A DNA stretch of 64,000 nucleotides from Pseudorhodoferax sp. Leaf265. GTDB taxonomy: Bacteria; Pseudomonadota; Gammaproteobacteria; Burkholderiales; Burkholderiaceae_C. Made by a program: the position numbers and the translations under genes. Below the pieces are notes generated by a model, which was not told the DNA's origin, searched no databases, and was given only the letters and a program-made list of their open reading frames with translations. The stretch covers positions 126,712-190,711 of the forward strand of contig NZ_LMMT01000012.1 in the NCBI RefSeq assembly GCF_001422365.1, written 5' to 3'. Shown here piece after piece: positions 37,184 through 43,893 of this stretch. Every line of letters starts with the position of its first letter. Within the stretch, counting starts at the first letter, position 1.

Positions 37184-38155
37184 ATGGCTTATTTGAAACC
37201 GCAATCCTGGCGCGGCGGCCTGCGCATGGCCGTGCTGGGGTGGGCGTTGTCCGGCCTCGTGTCCGTGGCAACGGCGCAGCCGGCTGCGGGGCCGGTGGCC
37301 CTGGCTGTGGCGCCCTCGGCCTGGTACGTGCAGGGGGTGTCGGCCCTGGGCAGCCCGCAGAACCGCAACTTCATCTCCAATGCGGGCTTCGTCGCGACCG
37401 AGGCGGGCGTGGTCGCCATCGACGCACTGGGCTCGCCGCAGCTGGCGCGCGAATTCATGCAGGAGATCCACCGCGTCACCGGCAAGGCGGTGACGCATGT
37501 GATCGTCACCCACTACCACGCCGACCACGTCTACGGCCTGCAGGAGTTCCAGCGCGCCGGCGCACGCATCATCGCCCACCGTGGCGGCCTGGAGTACCTG
37601 CATTCCGAGCTGGCGGCGTCGCGCCTGGAGGCCTCCCGCACAGAGCTTGCACCCTGGATCGATGCGCAGACGCAGCTGGTGCCGGCGGACGAATGGATCG
37701 ACGGCCCGCGCGAGCTCGTCGTGGGTCAGGTGCGCTTTCAGCTCATGCCGGTGGGCCCGGCGCACACGCCGGAAGACCTGGCGGTGTTCGTGCCCTCGCA
37801 CAGGCTGCTGTTCGCGGGCGACCTGGTGTTCCGCGGCCGCGTGCCCTTCGTCGGCCAGGCCCGCAGCGGCGAGTGGATCGCGGCGCTGACGCGGCTGCTG
37901 GCGCTCGACGTGGCCGTGGTGGTGCCCGGCCACGGCCCGATGACGCGCGACGCGCGGGCGGACCTGGAACTCACGCGCGACTACCTCGCCTACCTGCGCC
38001 AGACCATGGGCCGCGCGGCGCGCGAGATGGAGCCCTTCGACGCGGCATACGCCCGCACGGACTGGTCGCGCTTCGCGCACCTGCCGCTGTTCCAGGCCGC
38101 CAACCGCATGAACGCCTACAACACCTATCTGCTGATGGAGCACGAGGAGCCGTGA
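37184..38155 (+). CDS. Metallo-beta-lactamase-fold hydrolase, SoxH-like
   Basis: Periplasmic MBL-fold protein, 323 residues, with a signal peptide ending near VATAQ. The zinc motif VTHYHADHVYG (HxHxDH) is near residue 108, and further ligands lie in VGPAHTPED, FAGDLVF and VPGHGPM. SoxH-like proteins accompany sox clusters; their substrate is not firmly known and a thiol or persulfide ester is possible. The upstream Met at 37184 lacks a good ribosome site; Met at 37226 is an alternative that shortens the signal peptide. Confidence 0.85.
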   Translation: MAYLKPQSWRGGLRMAVLGWALSGLVSVATAQPAAGPVALAVAPSAWYVQGVSALGSPQNRNFISNAGFVATEAGVVAIDALGSPQLAREFMQEIHRVTGKAVTHVIVTHYHADHVYGLQEFQRAGARIIAHRGGLEYLHSELAASRLEASRTELAPWIDAQTQLVPADEWIDGPRELVVGQVRFQLMPVGPAHTPEDLAVFVPSHRLLFAGDLVFRGRVPFVGQARSGEWIAALTRLLALDVAVVVPGHGPMTRDARADLELTRDYLAYLRQTMGRAAREMEPFDAAYARTDWSRFAHLPLFQAANRMNAYNTYLLMEHEEP

Positions 38156-38269
38156 GCGCGGCGCAGGCCTGCCCTTGCGCAGCGCTTCGCGCGCCGCGCC
38201 GCTGAGCCCGGCGCGGACCTCGGGTTTTCACCGGGCGCAACAGGGTGGCGTGGCCGCTTCGGCTCCTAT

Positions 38270-38294
38270 ATATTCGAACATGCTGATATTCGAA
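38270..38294 (+). promoter_or_regulatory. Tandem ATATTCGAA repeats before cytochrome c gene
   Basis: Two identical 9-mers ATATTCGAA (38270-38278 and 38286-38294), 16 bp apart, lie 26 bp before the cytochrome ATG in an AT-rich island. Each contains the palindrome TTCGAA. ArsR-family sensors bind short ATTC/GAAT-type elements, and two such regulators flank this site, so it is a likely operator. Confidence 0.55.
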
Positions 38295-38319
38295 ATAAAC
38301 GTATGAGGAGACATCCCCG

Positions 38320-38628
38320 ATGAAGTCCATCAGCCTCGTCCTGGCTGCGGCGGCGTTCCTGGCCTTGCCGGCCTGGGCCAGCAGGGAGCTGGCGCAGAAG
38401 AACGCCTGCCTGGCCTGCCATGCGGCCGACAGGAAGCTGGTCGGCCCGGCCTACCAGGAGATCGCCAAGAAGTATGCGGGCGAGAAGGATGCGGCCCAGG
38501 CCCTGGCGCGCAGCATCAAGGCCGGTGGATCGGGCAAGTGGGGGCCCGTGCCGATGCCGGCCCAGCCGGGCTTGAGCGAGGCCGATGCGCGGACGCTGGC
38601 CGAATGGGTCCTGGCCGGCGCCAACTGA
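38320..38628 (+). CDS. Class I c-type cytochrome (c551/c552-like)
   Basis: Periplasmic monoheme cytochrome, 102 residues. Signal peptide MKSISLVLAAAAFLALPAWA, heme motif CLACH at mature residues 9-13, and the axial Met in the WGPVPMPAQPG loop. The gene lies ahead of an ArsR regulator and soxCD and so probably carries electrons from the Sox system to a terminal oxidase. The C-terminal part resembles the second heme domain of SoxD (41200-41410). AGGAG is well placed. Confidence 0.88.
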   Translation: MKSISLVLAAAAFLALPAWASRELAQKNACLACHAADRKLVGPAYQEIAKKYAGEKDAAQALARSIKAGGSGKWGPVPMPAQPGLSEADARTLAEWVLAGAN

Positions 38629-38645
38629 AGAAGGCGCGCGCGGCC

Positions 38646-38975
38646 ATGCACGATGCCACACCAGACCCGCATGCGGATGCCGGGTCCGCCCAGGTGTTCG
38701 AGCGGGCGGCCGAGATGTTCGCGCTGCTGGGCACGCCGCTGCGGCTGCGCATCCTGGACCTGCTGTGCCGTGGCGCCATGAACGTGGGCGAGTTGCGCGC
38801 CGCGCTGGGCAGCGCCCAGCCCAGCGTGTCGCAGAACCTGGCGACGCTGTACCGCTGCGGCGTGCTCACGCGCCAGCGCCGGGGCAGCCAGGTCTTCTAC
38901 GGCATCGCCCCGGCGCACGGCGGCCTGCTGTGCGAGGCCGTGCGCCGCATGGTGGACAGGGGAGAAGGGGCATGA
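38646..38975 (+). CDS. ArsR-family regulator, SoxR/SqrR-like, copy 2
   Basis: Winged-helix protein, 109 residues, with HTH GSAQPSVSQNLATLYRCGVL and wing RQRRGSQVFYGI. Cys41 (LLCRGA) and Cys96 (LLCEAV) are again exactly 55 residues apart, as in copy 1 (Cys44/Cys99). This points to a conserved disulfide or persulfide switch. An extra Cys71 follows the recognition helix. It is cotranscribed with the cytochrome gene upstream and sits before soxC. Start chosen at Met 38646; the upstream open frame overlaps the cytochrome gene. Confidence 0.85.
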   Translation: MHDATPDPHADAGSAQVFERAAEMFALLGTPLRLRILDLLCRGAMNVGELRAALGSAQPSVSQNLATLYRCGVLTRQRRGSQVFYGIAPAHGGLLCEAVRRMVDRGEGA

Positions 38976-39006
38976 ACAGGTGGTCGCGGTGAGCGAAAGG
39001 ACGAAG

Positions 39007-40374
39007 ATGGACATACATGGCATCGGCTTCGGGCGGCTGCGCAAGGCACCCGAGAGCTTCCTGGACCGCAGCGGCATCGCCGCCGTGGTGCAGGAGGCGC
39101 GCAAGGGCCGGCGCGACTTCATCCGCGGCGCCTTCGCGGCCGCGGCGGCGGGCGCAGCCGTGCCGTTGGCGCAGGCGCAGGCGCACTCGGCCGCCGTTGC
39201 GCAAGACGGCGACCCCACCATCCTGCAGCTGCCCGAGCACTCCACGGGCCTGGGCCAGCCGGTGGTCACGGACGGCTACGGCAAGCCCTCGAAGTACGAG
39301 CGCAACGTGCAGCGCCGCCAGAGCCCGGGGCTGACGCAGACCGCGCAGGCCTCGGTCTCGTTCGCGCCGCTGCAGTCGCTGTTCGGCATCGTCACGCCGA
39401 GCGGCCTGCATTTCGAGCGGCACCACCAGGGCTGGTGGGATGTCGATCCGTCCAAGCACCGCCTCATGCTCAACGGCATGGTCCGGCAGGCCAAGGTGTT
39501 CACGATGGACGAGCTCATGCGGCTGCCCGCGGTCTCGCGCTTTCACTTCATCGAGTGCGGGGCCAACACCGGCATGGAGTGGGGCAACGTGGCGGTGCCC
39601 ACCTGCCAGTACTCGCACGGCATGCTCTCGTGCAGCGAGTTCACGGGCGTGCCGCTGATCACGCTGCTCGAGATGGCCGGTGCCGACCTGCAGCGCGGCC
39701 GGTTCGTGCTGGCCGAGGGGGCCGACGGCTCCTCCATGACGCGCACCCTCCCGATAGACATGGTGCGCTCGGGCGCCGTGCTGGTCGCCTACGGGCAGAA
39801 CGGCGAGATGCTGCGGCCCGAGAACGGCTACCCGCTGCGCCTCGTGGTGCCGGGCGTGCAGGGCGTCAGCTGGGTCAAGTACCTGCGCCGCATCGAGGTC
39901 GGCGACCAGCCCTGGGGTGCCAAGGACGAGGCCGTGCACTACATCGACCTGATGCCCGATGGGCAGCACCGCCAGTACACCAGCACGCAGGAGTGCAAGA
40001 GCGTGGTGACCACGCCTTCGGGCGGCCAGGTGCTGCTGGACAAGGGCTTCTACAACATCACCGGCCTGGCCTGGTCGGGCCGCGGCAAGGTCAAGCGCGT
40101 GGACGTGTCGGTGGACGGCGGGCGCAACTGGCGCACGGCGCGGCTGGAAGGCCCGGTCATGGACCGGTGCCTCACGCGCTTCAACATCGACTGGGTCTGG
40201 GACGGCAAGCCCGCCATCGTGCAGAGCCGCGCCATGGACGAGACCGGCTACGTGCAGCCCAGCTACCGCCAGCTGCGGGCCGTGCGGGGCACGCGGTCGA
40301 TCTACCACAACAACGCGGTCCAGTCCTGGCTGGTGCAGGAGAGCGGGGAGGTGAAGAATGTCCAGGCTGCGTGA
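39007..40374 (+). CDS. soxC: SoxC, sulfur dehydrogenase molybdopterin subunit
   Basis: Periplasmic molybdoenzyme subunit of SoxCD, 455 residues. A Tat signal (RRDFIRGAFAAAAAGAA) lies near residue 35. The Moco-ligand Cys is in HFIECGANTGMEWGN, followed by the sulfite-oxidase dimerisation domain (GKVKRVDVSVDGGRNWRTARL). SoxCD oxidises the SoxY-bound sulfane sulfur by six electrons, so organisms that have it oxidise thiosulfate fully to sulfate without sulfur globules. ATG 39007 has AAAGGA; a GTG at 38980 is less likely. It overlaps soxD by 17 nt. Confidence 0.95.
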   Translation: MDIHGIGFGRLRKAPESFLDRSGIAAVVQEARKGRRDFIRGAFAAAAAGAAVPLAQAQAHSAAVAQDGDPTILQLPEHSTGLGQPVVTDGYGKPSKYERNVQRRQSPGLTQTAQASVSFAPLQSLFGIVTPSGLHFERHHQGWWDVDPSKHRLMLNGMVRQAKVFTMDELMRLPAVSRFHFIECGANTGMEWGNVAVPTCQYSHGMLSCSEFTGVPLITLLEMAGADLQRGRFVLAEGADGSSMTRTLPIDMVRSGAVLVAYGQNGEMLRPENGYPLRLVVPGVQGVSWVKYLRRIEVGDQPWGAKDEAVHYIDLMPDGQHRQYTSTQECKSVVTTPSGGQVLLDKGFYNITGLAWSGRGKVKRVDVSVDGGRNWRTARLEGPVMDRCLTRFNIDWVWDGKPAIVQSRAMDETGYVQPSYRQLRAVRGTRSIYHNNAVQSWLVQESGEVKNVQAA

Positions 40375-41410
40375 ACTGGCGGCCGCGCTGGCCCTGCTGG
40401 CCGGCGCGGCGGCCGTGCAGGCCCAGCCCGCGGAACGCTTCCCGGGCCTGGGCCGTGCCGCCACGCCCGCCGAGGTGGCGGCCTGGGACATCGACGTGCG
40501 CCCGGACTTCAAGGGCCTGCCCAAGGGCGCCGGCTCGGTGGCCAAGGGGCAGGACGTGTGGGAGGCCAAGTGCGCCTCCTGCCATGGCGTGTTCGGCGAA
40601 TCCAACGAGGTGTTCAACCCGCTGGTCGGCGGCACCACGGCCGAGGACATCCGGACCGGCCGCGTGGCCAACCTGCGCCGCACCGACTACCCCGGCCGCA
40701 CCACGATGATGAAGGTCGCCACCGTGTCCACGCTATGGGACTACATCAACCGCGCCATGCCGTGGAACCAGCCCAAGTCGCTGTCCACCGAGGAGGTCTA
40801 TGCGGTGACCGCGTTCCTGCTCAATCTTGCCGGCGTGGTGCCCGACGACTACGTGCTCAGCGACCGCAACATCGCCGAGGTGCAGCAGCGCATGCCCAAC
40901 CGCAACGGCATGACCACCGCCCACGCCCTGTGGCCGGGCGACGGCATCGCCGGCACCGCCGCCAGGCCCGACGTGGCGGCGACGGCCTGCATGAAGGACT
41001 GCCCGGTCGAGGCCAGGGTCGCCTCCAGCCTGCCCGACTTCGCGCGCAACGCGCATGGCAACCTGGCCGAACAGAACCGCACGGTCGGCGCCCAGCGCGG
41101 CGCCGAGACGGGCAAGGCGCAGGGCGCTGCCGTGCCGGCCCCCGCACCGGCCGCGGCGGGCCCCGCCATGCCGAACGAGCTGCTGGCAAAGAACAGCTGC
41201 ACCGCCTGCCACGCACCCGACCGCAGGACGATCGGGCCGAGCTGGGCCGAGATCGCCACGCGGCACGCGGGCAAGGGCGACTACCTGGCCGGCAAGATCC
41301 AGTCCGGCGGCTCCGGCGTCTGGGGCAGCATGCCCATGCCGCCCCAGCAGGTCTCCGCCGAGGAAGCGAAGACAATCGCCGATTGGCTGGGCAGCGGCGC
41401 GCGCCGCTGA
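40358..41410 (+). CDS. soxD: SoxD, diheme cytochrome c subunit
   Basis: Electron-accepting subunit of SoxCD, 350 residues. Signal peptide ends near AVQAQ. Two heme motifs are visible: CASCH (about residue 71) and CTACH (about 283), joined by an Ala/Pro-rich linker (AAVPAPAPAAAGP). The start has GGGAGG and lies within soxC, giving coupled translation. The C-terminal heme domain closely resembles the small cytochrome at 38320, suggesting that one arose from the other. Confidence 0.93.
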   Translation: MSRLRELAAALALLAGAAAVQAQPAERFPGLGRAATPAEVAAWDIDVRPDFKGLPKGAGSVAKGQDVWEAKCASCHGVFGESNEVFNPLVGGTTAEDIRTGRVANLRRTDYPGRTTMMKVATVSTLWDYINRAMPWNQPKSLSTEEVYAVTAFLLNLAGVVPDDYVLSDRNIAEVQQRMPNRNGMTTAHALWPGDGIAGTAARPDVAATACMKDCPVEARVASSLPDFARNAHGNLAEQNRTVGAQRGAETGKAQGAAVPAPAPAAAGPAMPNELLAKNSCTACHAPDRRTIGPSWAEIATRHAGKGDYLAGKIQSGGSGVWGSMPMPPQQVSAEEAKTIADWLGSGARR

Positions 41411-41434
41411 CCGACAGGGATATTCCCGATAGTG

Positions 41435-41450
41435 TGTGACCCCCGTCACA
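41435..41450. promoter_or_regulatory. CRP-like site upstream of soxY
   Basis: TGTGA-N6-TCACA is a perfect match to the CRP/FNR-type half-site pair. It lies 38 bp before the soxY ATG, near a weak -10-like TAACTA, in an AT-richer gap. It could place soxYZAX under a Crp-family regulator; no such gene is in the window. Confidence 0.4.
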
Positions 41451-41488
41451 TTAGTATCTGCTTAACTAACGAGTCATCTGGAGCCGCG

Positions 41489-41944
41489 ATGCAAACCCGA
41501 CGCGATACCCTGCAGCAATCCATGGCGGTGGCCGGCCTTCTGGCCGCTGCCGGCTTCCTTCCCCGCGATGCGCTCGCGTTCAACAAGACGGCCTTCGAAG
41601 CCAAGAGCATCGCCGATGCGGCCAAGGCCTTCGGCGGCGCTGCCCCGGCCGAGAGCAAGGACGTGACCCTGACCGCGCCCGACATCGCCGAGAACGGCGC
41701 CGTCGTGCCGATGGCGGTGGCCTCCACGCTGCCCAACCTCAAGCACCTGCTGGTGCTGGTCGAGAAGAACCCCAACGCGCTGGTCGCGATGTTCAACGTG
41801 AGCGAGGCGGTCGAACCCAGCTTCGCCACGCGCGCCAAGATGGGCCAGACCTCCGATGTGTATGCGGTGGCGATCACCAACGACGGCAAGGCCTTGTACG
41901 CGAAGAAGGAAGTCAAGGTCACGCTCGGCGGCTGCGGCGGCTGA
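41489..41944 (+). CDS. soxY: SoxY, sulfur-carrier subunit
   Basis: Carrier half of SoxYZ, 151 residues. A Tat-type signal (RRDTLQQSMAVAGLLAAAGF) exports it folded with SoxZ. The mobile C-terminus is GGCGG, whose Cys binds thiosulfate and the oxidation intermediates. Start at ATG 41489 with GGAG; an upstream in-frame extension runs through the control region. soxZ follows after 48 nt. Confidence 0.95.
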   Translation: MQTRRDTLQQSMAVAGLLAAAGFLPRDALAFNKTAFEAKSIADAAKAFGGAAPAESKDVTLTAPDIAENGAVVPMAVASTLPNLKHLLVLVEKNPNALVAMFNVSEAVEPSFATRAKMGQTSDVYAVAITNDGKALYAKKEVKVTLGGCGG

Positions 41945-41992
41945 GCGGCCCGCAAGACTTCACCCCATCCAGACATCCAGGAGCACAGCACC

Positions 41993-42304
41993 ATGGCAGA
42001 TCCGATGCGCATCCGCGCGCAGGCGAACGGCGGCAATGCCGTCGTCCGCGTCCTCATGAGCCACGAAATGGAAACCGGCCAGCGCAAGGACAGCGCGGGC
42101 AAGACCATTCCCGCCTGGCACATCACCGAAGTCACCGCTGCCCACAACGGCAAGCCCGTGATGAGCGCCGAGTGGGGCCCCGCGGTCTCCAAGAACCCTT
42201 TCATGCAGTTCACGCTGAAGGGCGCCAAGGCCGGCGACAAGGTCTCGGTCACCTGGAAGGACAACAAGGGCGACACGCGCACGGACGAAGCGACCGTGTC
42301 CTGA
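41993..42304 (+). CDS. soxZ: SoxZ, sulfur-carrier partner
   Basis: Immunoglobulin-like partner of SoxY, 103 residues, with no signal peptide because it is exported bound to SoxY. Typical motifs: DPMRIRAQANGG, VRVLMSHEMETGQRKD and WGPAVSKNPFMQFTLKGAKAGD. AGGAGC precedes the ATG. A GC hairpin follows the stop. Confidence 0.95.
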   Translation: MADPMRIRAQANGGNAVVRVLMSHEMETGQRKDSAGKTIPAWHITEVTAAHNGKPVMSAEWGPAVSKNPFMQFTLKGAKAGDKVSVTWKDNKGDTRTDEATVS

Positions 42305-42309
42305 GCTTC

Positions 42310-42328
42310 GGCCCCTTCCCACGGGGCC
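42310..42328 (+). other. Intercistronic hairpin between soxZ and soxA
   Basis: GGCCCC (42310-42315) and GGGGCC (42323-42328) form a 6-bp stem with a 7-nt loop just after the soxZ stop. No T-run follows. It may stabilise the upstream soxYZ message or mark an RNA processing point. Confidence 0.45.
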
Positions 42329-42349
42329 TGTCGAGAACGAGTGGAACGC

Positions 42350-43156
42350 ATGACAACAACGAAGACAACACTCTGGGCCGTGCTGCTGGGTCTCGCCGCA
42401 GCGCAGTGCGCATTCGCCCAGAAGACCACGACCGAATCGATCGAGGAGTACCGCAAGATGCTGGAAGACGGCAATCCGGCGGATCTCTTCGAAGCCAAGG
42501 GCGAGGACCTGTGGAAGACCAAGCGCGGGCCCAGGAACGCCTCGCTGCAGGCCTGCGACCTGGGCAAGGGCCCGGGCGTGGTCAAGGGTGCCTTCGTCGA
42601 GCTGCCGCGCTGGTTCGCCGACACCGGCAAGGTGCAGGACCTGGAGACGCGGCTCATCACCTGCATGGAGCAGCTGCAGGGCTTCAACGCCGCCGAGATC
42701 GCCCAGACGCCGTTCGGCCGCGGCGAGATGGCCAATGTGACGGCCCTGGCCACCTACGTGGCCGCGGAGTCCAAGGGCCTGCCCTTCAACCTGCCGCAGA
42801 GCCATGCCCAGGAGAAGACCTACTACGAGGCCGGCAAGCGCCTGTTCTTCATGCGCGGCGGCACGCACGACTTCGCCTGCGCCTCCTGCCACGGCGAGGA
42901 GGGCAAGCGCATCCGCCTGCAGGACCTGCCCAACCTGACCAAGAACCCGGGCGACGGCGTGGGCTTCGCGGCCTGGCCGGCCTACCGTGTCTCCAACGGG
43001 CAGATGTGGAGCATGCAGCTGCGCCTGAACGACTGCTACCGCCAGCAGCGCTTCCCCTATCCCGAGTTCGGCGCGGATGCGCTGACGGCCTTGTCCACCT
43101 ACCTGGGCGTCAATGCCAAGGGGGCCAAGTCCGTCGCACCCGCCATCAAGCGCTGA
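42350..43156 (+). CDS. soxA: SoxA, thiosulfate-conjugating c-type cytochrome subunit
   Basis: Subunit of SoxAX, which links thiosulfate to the SoxY Cys. 268 residues; signal peptide ends near CAFAQ. It is the single-heme type: one CASCH (about 176-180), while the first-heme region has isolated Cys (QACDL, ITCMEQ) that would form a disulfide. The active-site Cys ligand is in RLNDCYRQQR. ATG 42350 preferred over GTG 42341. It precedes soxX by 14 nt. Confidence 0.94.
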   Translation: MTTTKTTLWAVLLGLAAAQCAFAQKTTTESIEEYRKMLEDGNPADLFEAKGEDLWKTKRGPRNASLQACDLGKGPGVVKGAFVELPRWFADTGKVQDLETRLITCMEQLQGFNAAEIAQTPFGRGEMANVTALATYVAAESKGLPFNLPQSHAQEKTYYEAGKRLFFMRGGTHDFACASCHGEEGKRIRLQDLPNLTKNPGDGVGFAAWPAYRVSNGQMWSMQLRLNDCYRQQRFPYPEFGADALTALSTYLGVNAKGAKSVAPAIKR

Positions 43157-43170
43157 CGCAGGAAACAGGC

Positions 43171-43833
43171 ATGAACAAGACACGCATCGTCATCGCGACC
43201 GCCGTGGCGGCCACCGCCGTGCTCGTGGGCTGCGCCAGCCGCATGGGCGGGGCTGCGGCCGACGCCGACCAGGTCGCCGCGGACATGGTCAAGGCGGGCT
43301 TTCGCAGCCAGGGCATTGCCACGGTCGACCGGGTCACCGGCATCGACGAAACCCTGAAGCTGTGCAACGCGGCCGACGTCGCAGGCAAGCCGTTGGCGGC
43401 CGAGGTGGCCAAGCGCATCGAGGCCGAGAACCTCAAGACCGTCAAGTGGCCCAGCGACGGCAAATTCCTGGGCGACTGGAAGGAAGGCGAGAAGATCGCC
43501 CAGAGCGGCCGTGGCCAGACCTGGACCGACGCAGCCAACACCGTCAACGGCGGCAACTGCTACAACTGCCACCAGATCGCCAAGGAGGAGATCTCCTTCG
43601 GCACCATCGGCCCGAGCCTGTACCACTACGGCAAGCTGCGCGGCGTGACCGACCCTGCCAGCGCGGCGGCCAAGCCCATCGTGGAATACACCTGGGGCAA
43701 GATCTGGAACGCCAAGGCCTACAACGCCTGCTCCAACATGCCGCGTTCGGGCCACATGGGCAACCTGACCGAAGGCCAGGTCCGCGACATCATGGCGCTG
43801 CTGCTCGACCCCGCGTCACCGGTCAACAAGTGA
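43171..43833 (+). CDS. soxX: SoxX, c-type cytochrome subunit
   Basis: Partner of SoxA, 220 residues, with heme motif CYNCH at about 129 and axial Met in NMPRSGHMG. The N-terminus ends in VLVGCASR, a lipobox-like sequence, so this SoxX may be lipid-anchored in the periplasm. It carries about 110 residues before the heme domain, longer than minimal SoxX. AGGAAA precedes the start. A rho-independent terminator follows directly. Confidence 0.92.
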   Translation: MNKTRIVIATAVAATAVLVGCASRMGGAAADADQVAADMVKAGFRSQGIATVDRVTGIDETLKLCNAADVAGKPLAAEVAKRIEAENLKTVKWPSDGKFLGDWKEGEKIAQSGRGQTWTDAANTVNGGNCYNCHQIAKEEISFGTIGPSLYHYGKLRGVTDPASAAAKPIVEYTWGKIWNAKAYNACSNMPRSGHMGNLTEGQVRDIMALLLDPASPVNK

Positions 43834-43839
43834 TGCACC

Positions 43840-43863
43840 GGCCTGGCGATCCCAGGCCTTTTT
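43840..43863 (+). terminator. Rho-independent terminator between soxX and soxB
   Basis: GGCCTGG (43840-43846), loop CGATC, CCAGGCC (43852-43858), then five T. This is a textbook intrinsic terminator placed between soxX and soxB, so soxB is either attenuated or has its own promoter. Confidence 0.82.
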
Positions 43864-43871
43864 CACCCCCA

Positions 43872-43892
43872 ATCCATAAGCAAGTGCTGATT
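43872..43892 (+). repeat. Copy 2 of 21-bp element, directly before soxB
   Basis: Matches 36160-36180 at 18 of 21 positions and ends 1 nt before the soxB ATG, where a ribosome site would normally be. Contains AGCA-AG-TGCT, a small inverted repeat. It occupies the short gap after the terminator. Confidence 0.45.
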
Positions 43893-43893
43893 C

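Noticed and set aside
36690-37200. The end of the DsrE protein (AYLKP) repeats at the start of the SoxH-like protein (MAYLKPQ)
   Set aside because: The codons differ (gcctacctcaag versus gcttatttgaaa) and no flanking similarity exists, so it is chance rather than a duplication junction.
42341-42349. GTG 42341 as soxA start
   Set aside because: It adds only three residues before ATG 42350, which gives a normal signal peptide start.
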